Positions 13,157 through 18,932 of a stretch of DNA of 18,932 nt are shown here, piece by piece (the stretch's first letter is position 1; every line of letters starts with the position of its first letter). A program made the position numbers and the translations under genes. Source of the stretch: Clostridiales bacterium (lineage in GTDB: Bacteria > Bacillota > Clostridia > Christensenellales > Aristaeellaceae); the NCBI GenBank assembly GCA_012522875.1, contig JAAYJP010000155.1, forward strand, positions 1 through 18,932, given 5' to 3'. The notes beneath the pieces were generated by a model. It searched no databases. It was not told the DNA's origin and saw only the letters and a list, made by a program, of their open reading frames with translations.

Positions 13157-14473
13157 ATGGGAAGCTATCTCCCCTCAACCGCCGGGGAACGCCAGGAGAT
13201 GCTCAAGACAATCGGCCTTGAGCATCTTCAGGACCTTTACCGGGATGTGCCGGGAAGCGTGCTTCTGGCCGATTCGGTGGATATTCCGGAAGGCCAGCCC
13301 GAAATGGTGGTGCGGAGCAAGATGGAGGCCATGGCGGCCAGGAACACCGTCTTCCCCACCGTGCTAAGGGGTGCGGGCAGCTATGACCATTATATCCCGG
13401 CCATTGTAAGCACCGTGACCAGCAAGGAAGAGTTCCTCACCACATACACCCCCTATCAGGCAGAAATCAGCCAGGGAGTGCTGCAATCCATCTTTGAGTA
13501 CCAAACCCTGATGTGTGAGCTGACCGGCATGGATGTCAGCAACGCCTCCATCTATGATGGCGCTTCAGCCGCTGCGGAAGCAGTGATGATGACCCAAACC
13601 CGCGAACGTTCCAAGGTGTATGTTGCGTCCACCGCGCATCCGGAGGTGATCCAGACCATCAAGACCTACTGCTGGGGACGTGGCATTGCCTTTGTGGAGA
13701 TCCCACAAAAAGACGGGCTGCTTGACAGGCATACACTGGAAACCCTCCCCGCGGATACAGCCTGCGTTTACATCCAACAACCCAATTTCTATGGGCTGTT
13801 TGAGGATGCGCAGCAGGTGGCGATGCTTGCACATCAAGCGGGTGCCAAAGCCGTTATGGGTTTCTATCCTATCTCGCTGGGCATCTGCAAGACGCCAGGC
13901 GAAATGGACTTTGACATTGCAGTTGGCGAGGGCCAGTCACTGGGCATCCCTATGAGCTGGGGCGGCCCTTATCTGGGCATAATGACAGCCAAAAAAGACA
14001 TGATGCGCATGCTGCCCGGCCGGATTGCAGGAGAAACCGTTGATAATGAAGGCCGCAGGGCATTTGTACTCACCCTTCAGGCCAGGGAGCAACACATCCG
14101 GCGGGAAAAGGCTTCCAGCAATGTGTGCACCAACCAGGCGCTTTGCGCCATGACCGCTGCAGTCTATTTGGCTGCCATGGGTCCCCAGGGACTGCGGGAG
14201 GTGGCGCAGCTGTGCTATGAAGGGGCTCACTATTTCGGTGACGAGCTCTCAAAACTGAAAGGCTTCGAGCGGGTTCATCAAACGGAGTTCTTCAATGAAT
14301 TTATGTCATGCTGCCCGATGGATGTTCATGCGTTTGAGGCGGAAATGGCAAAGCACGGCATTCTGTGTGGTTTGACCGTGGATGATAAGCTGCTCTGGTG
14401 TGTGACTGAGAAGATGGATAAAGCCGCCATTGATGGCGTAATCGCTGTTATCAGGGAGGTGTGCGGGCAATGA
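13157..14473 (+). CDS. gcvPA: GcvPA, glycine decarboxylase P protein subunit 1
   Basis: A 438-residue subunit of the split P protein, the PLP-dependent enzyme that decarboxylates glycine and passes the remaining aminomethyl group to GcvH. It corresponds to the N-terminal half of the single-chain P protein. Recognisable segments are MGSYLPSTAGERQEML, FLTTYTPYQAEISQGVLQ, FEYQTLMCELTGMDVSNAS, YDGASAAAEA and the later IRREKASSNVCTNQAL. The PLP lysine is in the partner subunit. GAAGGAGG within the end of gcvH serves as ribosome site; the ATG is one base past the gcvH stop. The stop overlaps the gcvPB start (ATGA). Confidence 0.95.
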   Translation: MGSYLPSTAGERQEMLKTIGLEHLQDLYRDVPGSVLLADSVDIPEGQPEMVVRSKMEAMAARNTVFPTVLRGAGSYDHYIPAIVSTVTSKEEFLTTYTPYQAEISQGVLQSIFEYQTLMCELTGMDVSNASIYDGASAAAEAVMMTQTRERSKVYVASTAHPEVIQTIKTYCWGRGIAFVEIPQKDGLLDRHTLETLPADTACVYIQQPNFYGLFEDAQQVAMLAHQAGAKAVMGFYPISLGICKTPGEMDFDIAVGEGQSLGIPMSWGGPYLGIMTAKKDMMRMLPGRIAGETVDNEGRRAFVLTLQAREQHIRREKASSNVCTNQALCAMTAAVYLAAMGPQGLREVAQLCYEGAHYFGDELSKLKGFERVHQTEFFNEFMSCCPMDVHAFEAEMAKHGILCGLTVDDKLLWCVTEKMDKAAIDGVIAVIREVCGQ

Positions 14474-15897
14474 AGCTGATTTTTGAACGCAGCGTTTCAG
14501 GACGCAGGACACATCTGACACCCAAGAGCACTTTTCCCTCAAAAGAGCTGCCACAGGCTTTGGCCCGGGCAAAGCAGCCCAAGCTCCCGGAAATGAGCGA
14601 AGTTGCCATCAGCCGCCACTATACCCAGCTGGCCAAGCAAACCTTTGGTGTGAACAACGGCTTTTATCCGCTCGGCTCATGCACCATGAAATACAACCCC
14701 CGGGTCAATGAGGCGGTTGCAGCGTTGCCGGGCTTTGCCAGGATGCATCCCCTGCAGCCCAAGGCTACAGTTTCCGGATGCCGTGAGGTGCTGGATACGG
14801 CCAGGGCGCATCTATGTGAAATTACCGGCATGGATGACATGACCTTCCAGCCGGCAGCCGGCGCCCATGGCGAGTATGTAGGCTTGTTGCTAATGAAGCA
14901 GTACCATCAAAGCCGGGGAGATCACAAACGCACCCGTGTGCTGATACCTGATTCGGCTCATGGCACCAACCCTGCCAGCGCTTCCATGGTGGGATTCACC
15001 GTTACCCATATTCCGTCTGATGTTGAAGGCTGCGTGGACTTGAAGGCCTTGAAGGCAGCTCTGGACGACACCGTGGCTGGCCTGATGCTGACCAACCCAA
15101 ACACTGTCGGCATATTTGATCCCAATATCCTTGATATCACGCGGCTGGTGCACGATGCGGGTGGGCTTAATTATTATGACGGCGCAAACCTCAATGCCAT
15201 CATGGGTTGGGTGAGACCCGGCGATATGGGATTTGACGTGATCCACCTGAACCTGCACAAAACCTTCTCCACACCCCATGGCGGCGGCGGCCCTGGCGCA
15301 GGTCCTGTAGGGTGCAAAAAGCTGCTCAGCGGTTTTCTTCCCATGAGCCATATGGGTTCAAGAATCTGGGAGGGGGAGAAACCGGACAGCGTGGGCCAGG
15401 TGCGTGCTTTCTACGGAAACTTCCTGGTGGTCGTTCGGGCGCTCACCTACATCCTGACATTGGGGAAGGAAGGGATACCCCAGGCCAGCGGCATGGCGGT
15501 ACTCAATGCCAACTACCTGATGCACAAGGTTAAGGATGCTTTCCCTCTGGCGTATGACCGCATCTGTATGCATGAGTTTGTGCTCACCCTGGAAAGCGTC
15601 AGGAAGGAGACGGGCGTATCCGCTCTGGATGTGGCCAAATGCCTGTTGGACTATGGCATGCACCCGCCCACTATGTACTTTCCCCTGGTGGTGAAGGAAG
15701 CTTTGATGGTGGAACCCACGGAAACCGAAAACCGGGAAACCCTTGATGAAGCCGCTGAAGTGTTGCTGGCAATCAGGGAAATGACCAAAACCCGGCCTGA
15801 GAAATTGCACCTGTGCCCCAATACCACGCCCATAGGCCGCCCGGATGAAGTGGGAGCCGCCAGAAATCCCAGGGTCAGATACCAATTTCCGGATTAG
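14470..15897 (+). CDS. gcvPB: GcvPB, glycine decarboxylase P protein subunit 2
   Basis: A 475-residue PLP-binding partner of GcvPA. NGFYPLGSCTMKYNPR (63-78), the HGEYVGLL stretch, DSAHGTNPASA (161-171), LTNPNTVGIFD (207-217), and HLNLHKTFSTPHGGGGPG (259-276) are hallmarks; K264 is the expected PLP lysine. The start ATG at 14470 overlaps the gcvPA stop by four bases with GGGAGGTG (14454-14461) 8 nt upstream; a GTG at 14461 in the same frame would fall on that ribosome site and is less likely. The A/B split of the P protein is usual in Bacillota, Thermotogota and archaea. A strong hairpin terminator follows 25 nt after the stop. Confidence 0.96.
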   Translation: MKLIFERSVSGRRTHLTPKSTFPSKELPQALARAKQPKLPEMSEVAISRHYTQLAKQTFGVNNGFYPLGSCTMKYNPRVNEAVAALPGFARMHPLQPKATVSGCREVLDTARAHLCEITGMDDMTFQPAAGAHGEYVGLLLMKQYHQSRGDHKRTRVLIPDSAHGTNPASASMVGFTVTHIPSDVEGCVDLKALKAALDDTVAGLMLTNPNTVGIFDPNILDITRLVHDAGGLNYYDGANLNAIMGWVRPGDMGFDVIHLNLHKTFSTPHGGGGPGAGPVGCKKLLSGFLPMSHMGSRIWEGEKPDSVGQVRAFYGNFLVVVRALTYILTLGKEGIPQASGMAVLNANYLMHKVKDAFPLAYDRICMHEFVLTLESVRKETGVSALDVAKCLLDYGMHPPTMYFPLVVKEALMVEPTETENRETLDEAAEVLLAIREMTKTRPEKLHLCPNTTPIGRPDEVGAARNPRVRYQFPD

Positions 15898-15922
15898 GCA
15901 TTGACCTCAAAAACTCAAAATA

Positions 15923-15951
15923 AAGGACCGCCGAAAAAACAGGCGGTCCTT
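15923..15951. terminator. Bidirectional intrinsic terminator between gcvPB and pgi
   Basis: AAGGACCGCC (15923-15932) and GGCGGTCCTT (15942-15951) form a perfect 10-bp stem with a 9-nt A-rich loop. TTCTTT continues on the plus strand and TTATTTTGAGTTTTT on the minus strand, so it can stop both the gcv operon and the converging pgi transcript. Confidence 0.88.
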
Positions 15952-15967
15952 CTTTGCGGTTAGGCTC

Positions 15968-17395
15968 TTATTTCAAAATATACGAGCCGACATCTGGATT
16001 TTGGCCAGCCATTTCTTCCTGCTTCTGACGGTATTTCTCCCCCGTATTCCCAAGTACAGCGTAAGAGGCGATTTTGCTTTCCTCAACGCCAGGCTGGTTG
16101 AACGCGTCGATATCAAGCAATTCTCCTGCATATGCGGTAGTCAGCATGAAGAAATAAAGCAACTGGCCAATTGCATGGGCGGTTACTTCAGGCAGGGTGA
16201 TGGTCTGGCTCATGCGCCCGGCACGCTTCAGGGCGTACTCTGTGCCCTTGTACTCTGCCTCAAGCAACGCATTCATGCTTTTGCCGCCCAGGAAAGCCAC
16301 ATCGGGGAACTCCTCACATCCATGGGGAATGGGTATCTGGCTGCGGAATTCGCCAACCCGCAGGAAAGTGACGATCTTGTCATAGGGGCCTTCAGTGTAA
16401 AGCTGCAGCTGGCTGTGCTGGTCAGTTACCCCCAAGGCTTTGACCGGCGTTTGGCCCACGTTAACCGCCATCCCTTTGCGGGTTACGTTCTTTCCCAGAC
16501 TCTCTGCCCAAAGCTGGCAAAACCAGTCCGCCATATACCTGAGGCTGTCTGCATAGGGCATCATAACCTGGATGTTGATGCCCATTTCCTCCATTGCCAT
16601 CACCTGAATAACAGCCTCCAGGAGCGCAGGATTATTCCAGACGTCGCCCGATTGGCAACGCGCATCCATAGCGGCGGCACCTGCCAGCAAGGCCCGGATG
16701 TCGATACCGCATACTGCCGATGATAAAAGGCCAACAGGACTTAATTCGCTGAAGCGCCCGCCTACCGAGGAAGGGACAAAGAAGTGTTTGAATCCCTCCT
16801 TTTTGGCCAGCCTGATCAGGTTTCCCTTCTCCTTATCCGTAGTAGCGATAATATGCTCGTGCCACTTCTCACCCACGGCCTTCTTCAAGAGGTCTGAAAT
16901 GATAAGGTACTGGCTCATGGTTTCCGCCGTGGCGCCGGATTTGGTGATAATATTAAAGCAGGTATAACGCACATCGATAACATCCAGGAGTGCCCGCATA
17001 CGTTCCGGGTCGATGTTGTCCTCCACATAGAAGCGAGGATAATGGCGCTGTTCTTTGGGCAGCTCGTTATAGCGCAGATGTTGCAGCGCCTGGTGAACGG
17101 CGATGGGGCCCAGGGCGCTTCCGCCGATACCAAGCACTACAAAAGCATCAAAGCGCTCTTGAATATTCTTTGCCGTATCTTCGATATTCTTAACAATTTC
17201 TTCCTGATTGTAAGGAAGCTCTGTCCACCCCAGCCAGCCGGTGCCCCGTGCCTCATTTACAGCCCGAAAGGCTGCGCTGGCCGGATCGGCCCACCTTAAT
17301 ATTTGCTCGCGGCTGATGCCATATGGATGCCCTACACGGTCAGCCATCAGGTGGTTGACATCCAGGACAATGTTTCTTTGATGATGCTGCAACAT
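15968..17395 (-). CDS. pgi: Glucose-6-phosphate isomerase
   Basis: A 475-residue cytoplasmic enzyme that interconverts glucose 6-phosphate and fructose 6-phosphate. Visible are FVVLGIGGSALGP (85-97), FNIITKSGATAETM (147-160), the family signature SSVGGRFSELSPVG (209-222), a DQHSQLQLYTEGPYDK stretch with the expected catalytic His region, and the second signature region FNQPGVEESK with its conserved Lys near the end. Length matches the bacterial family. I start at the ATG at 17393-17395: GGAGGG (17400-17405) lies 4 nt before it, while the ATG at 17405-17407 overlaps that site and would be only a few bases from the predicted transcript start. It converges on gcvPB and diverges from the glycosyltransferase gene. 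Confidence 0.95.
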   Translation of the reverse strand: MLQHHQRNIVLDVNHLMADRVGHPYGISREQILRWADPASAAFRAVNEARGTGWLGWTELPYNQEEIVKNIEDTAKNIQERFDAFVVLGIGGSALGPIAVHQALQHLRYNELPKEQRHYPRFYVEDNIDPERMRALLDVIDVRYTCFNIITKSGATAETMSQYLIISDLLKKAVGEKWHEHIIATTDKEKGNLIRLAKKEGFKHFFVPSSVGGRFSELSPVGLLSSAVCGIDIRALLAGAAAMDARCQSGDVWNNPALLEAVIQVMAMEEMGINIQVMMPYADSLRYMADWFCQLWAESLGKNVTRKGMAVNVGQTPVKALGVTDQHSQLQLYTEGPYDKIVTFLRVGEFRSQIPIPHGCEEFPDVAFLGGKSMNALLEAEYKGTEYALKRAGRMSQTITLPEVTAHAIGQLLYFFMLTTAYAGELLDIDAFNQPGVEESKIASYAVLGNTGEKYRQKQEEMAGQNPDVGSYILK

Positions 17396-17415
17396 AGTTC
17401 CCTCCATTTTTTTAA

Positions 17416-17442
17416 ATTATAACACAGTTTTTACGCTGACAA
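17416..17442 (-). promoter_or_regulatory. Extended -10 promoter for pgi
   Basis: Read on the minus strand, TGTTATAAT gives a perfect -10 (17416-17421) with the TGN extension. TTGTCA (17437-17442) is a possible -35 but only 15 nt away, shorter than the ideal 17. The predicted leader is about 14 nt and carries GGAGGG. Confidence 0.7.
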
Positions 17443-17477
17443 TAGGAGGATCGGTGGTGCGAATGAAGCGGCGCGGT

Positions 17478-17506
17478 TTGAAACGCGCTATACACTATGG
17501 TATCAT
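17478..17506 (+). promoter_or_regulatory. Sigma-A type promoter for the glycosyltransferase gene
   Basis: TTGAAA (17478-17483) and TATCAT (17501-17506) are spaced by 17 nt. It diverges from the pgi promoter, with 35 bases between the two -35 boxes. Confidence 0.65.
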
Positions 17507-17535
17507 TGAGCAAACCTTGAAGGGGGCATACTGCA

Positions 17536-18336
17536 TTGAACCCACACGTTCTAAGCGTGATTATCCCAATTTATAATGCCGAAAAACATCTGGCCGAGGC
17601 GTTGTCCAGTGTTCTTTCCCAAACGGGGAAAGAGACAGAAATTATCCTGATTGACGATGGCAGCCGGGATCGGAGCTTGGAAATATGCCGGGAACTGGCG
17701 CGGAATGACGAACGGATCCAGGTAATCAGTCAAACGAATGGCGGGCCAGGTGCCGCGCGCAATGCCGGGCTGAAAATTGCCCGCGGGGAGTATATCCAGT
17801 TCGTGGACAGCGATGATACAATGACGGACGGTGCTATTGGCGCTTTGCTGAAAAGCATTCAAGGCAACGACCTGGCCATTGCCCACTTCAATATCCTGCT
17901 CAACGGGCAAGCCATAAACCGCGGCTATGTCCAGGGAGAACAAAACCTGAAGCGGGAGGACTTCCTGCAAGCGCTGGCAAAGCGGCCTGGAAGCTACTAC
18001 TACAGCGCTTTGTGGAATAAACTCTACAGGCACGACATTATCCGTGATAATGATCTCCGGTTTGATTGCGGGCTGCGCTGGGGTGAGGATTTTGCGTTTA
18101 ATATGGCGTATTATGGGTATGTTGAGCGGGTGGGCTTTGTGCCCAAACCGGTATACAATTATCGCCGGTCACTGAAAGGGCAAACATGGCGGACTATGTT
18201 TACATTTGGGAAAAGCATCGCCATCAAGGCCAGGTTGTACCAGGACCTCAAGGCCCTTTATGTAAAACATGGGGTTTTTGAACGCTACCGGCTCCATATC
18301 TACCGCTATGTGTTCAATGTGACTGTGAGCCAGTAA
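17536..18336 (+). CDS. Family 2 glycosyltransferase
   Basis: A 266-residue GT-A type transferase with no membrane helix. SVIIPIYNAEKHL (7-19) opens the nucleotide-sugar domain, IDDGS (39-43) and DSDD (91-94) hold the Asp residues for UDP-sugar and metal binding, GGPGAARNAG (69-78) is typical of the family, and LWNKLYR..WGED is the usual second half. Acceptor and sugar cannot be predicted; cell-surface polysaccharide or teichoic-acid work is likely for such enzymes. The start is TTG at 17536: a stop (17518-17520) lies just upstream in frame and no ATG intervenes, and AAGGGGG (17520-17526) precedes it. The protein is on the short side for GT2. It ends 10 nt before the amidohydrolase gene, with AAGGAG overlapping its stop region. 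Confidence 0.88.
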   Translation: MNPHVLSVIIPIYNAEKHLAEALSSVLSQTGKETEIILIDDGSRDRSLEICRELARNDERIQVISQTNGGPGAARNAGLKIARGEYIQFVDSDDTMTDGAIGALLKSIQGNDLAIAHFNILLNGQAINRGYVQGEQNLKREDFLQALAKRPGSYYYSALWNKLYRHDIIRDNDLRFDCGLRWGEDFAFNMAYYGYVERVGFVPKPVYNYRRSLKGQTWRTMFTFGKSIAIKARLYQDLKALYVKHGVFERYRLHIYRYVFNVTVSQ

Positions 18337-18346
18337 GGAGCGTGGG

Positions 18347-18932
18347 GTGAGCACCAGAAGCACCTTGATAAAAAACGCAAAGCTTTTTCCGGGTGTTGAA
18401 AACGGCCTGGTGGCCGACATGATTGAAAATGCCTGTATCCTGATTAAGGATGACCGCTTTTTTTTCATTGGGCAGGAGAGAGACCTTCCGCCGGGCAATC
18501 AGGGGCATGTAATGGACGCTGCGGGTATGCTGCTTATGCCCGCTCTTGTGAACGCACATACGCACAGCGCCATGACGCTCCTTCGGGGTGTCGGGGCGGA
18601 ACAGCCGCTTGAAAAATGGCTGAACCACTACATTTTTCCGCTGGAAGAGCAGCTGAGAGCTGAGCAGGCGCGCGCTGGCGTGATGCTGGCGATGCTGGAG
18701 CATATCGCCTCAGGCGTCACCACCATCAATGACATGTACATGTTTCCGGAGGAAACCGCCCGAGTGGTAGCTGATACCGGTACCCGGGCGATGATCTCAA
18801 ACGCCTGCGTGGATTTTGGCAACGGAGAAGCCCAACTCGCAGACGCACTCGCTTTTTACCAGGATTACCATGGCGCGGCAGAAGGCCGCATCAGAGCCAG
18901 TGTCAGCGTACACGCGGAGTACACCACCACGC
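18347..18932 (+). CDS. Amidohydrolase, probably MTA/SAH deaminase (partial, cut by window end)
   Basis: The gene starts at GTG 18347 with AAGGAG (18335-18340) 6 nt before it, and is open to the window edge: 195 codons are visible. After a beta-sandwich-like N-terminal part the metal motif PALVNAHTHSAMTLLRG (65-81) supplies H71 and H73, and SVHAEYTT near the edge supplies the next His (189). The set HTHSAMTLLRG..EQPLEKWL and INDMYMFPEETA closely resembles 5-methylthioadenosine/S-adenosylhomocysteine deaminases, which open the amino group of these adenosines. Related guanine or cytosine deaminases and chlorohydrolases cannot be excluded without the C-terminal half. It likely shares a transcript with the glycosyltransferase gene, though no functional link is evident. 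Confidence 0.82.
   Translation, partial: MSTRSTLIKNAKLFPGVENGLVADMIENACILIKDDRFFFIGQERDLPPGNQGHVMDAAGMLLMPALVNAHTHSAMTLLRGVGAEQPLEKWLNHYIFPLEEQLRAEQARAGVMLAMLEHIASGVTTINDMYMFPEETARVVADTGTRAMISNACVDFGNGEAQLADALAFYQDYHGAAEGRIRASVSVHAEYTTT

Noticed and set aside
16001..16723. 240-codon open frame on the plus strand opposite pgi
   Set aside because: No domain or ribosome site, and pgi on the opposite strand has all its signatures.
1..18932. Search for CRISPR arrays, tRNA or rRNA genes, transposases and phage genes
   Set aside because: No regular spaced repeats, cloverleaf sequences, integrase or transposase motifs were seen on either strand.

Overview
The window looks like the chromosome of a Gram-positive anaerobe of the class Clostridia (Bacillota). 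This is inferred from the gene order minD-rodA, an mraZ-led division/cell-wall (dcw) cluster ending in divIB-ftsA-ftsZ, a split glycine decarboxylase (gcvPA/gcvPB) behind a glycine riboswitch, and purine-rich ribosome binding sites. MurE carries the DNPR motif of enzymes that add meso-diaminopimelate. The bases look moderately GC-rich and genes are tightly packed. I cannot name a genus.

Layout. 1-1391: the 3' end of a probable minD and rodA, the close of a cell-shape operon. 1423-2597: a two-gene unit with its own promoter, coding for a small protein with two identical-spacing zinc knuckles and an overlapping calcineurin-like phosphoesterase. 2598-2874: a 277-base AT-richer gap holding a large palindrome. 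2875-8704: a reduced dcw operon, mraZ - ftsL-like - murE - mraY - murD - divIB. 8705-11442: ftsA and ftsZ behind a clear sigma-A type promoter. 11457-11628: a single-aptamer glycine riboswitch with an intrinsic terminator, starting 14 nt after the ftsZ stop. 11655-15897: gcvT, gcvH, gcvPA and gcvPB, ended by a strong hairpin shared with the converging pgi (15968-17395, minus strand). 17478-18932: a divergent promoter, a family 2 glycosyltransferase and the first two thirds or less of an amidohydrolase resembling MTA/SAH deaminase. No gene-free stretch exceeds 300 bases.

How they work together. RodA, MurE, MraY and MurD build lateral wall or its precursors; FtsL-like, DivIB, FtsA and FtsZ form the divisome; MraZ is the usual regulator of such clusters. 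The gcv genes supply the T, H and P proteins of glycine cleavage, feeding one-carbon units to tetrahydrofolate under control of glycine through the riboswitch. 

The points most worth a second look are the missing dcw members (rsmH, ftsI/spoVD, murF, ftsW/spoVE, murG), an FtsA with an altered second phosphate loop, the riboswitch abutting ftsZ with no visible promoter, the palindrome before mraZ, and the duplicated zinc-knuckle protein. Nothing here is convincingly a wholly new system; most genes are recognisable housekeeping genes in an unusual arrangement.
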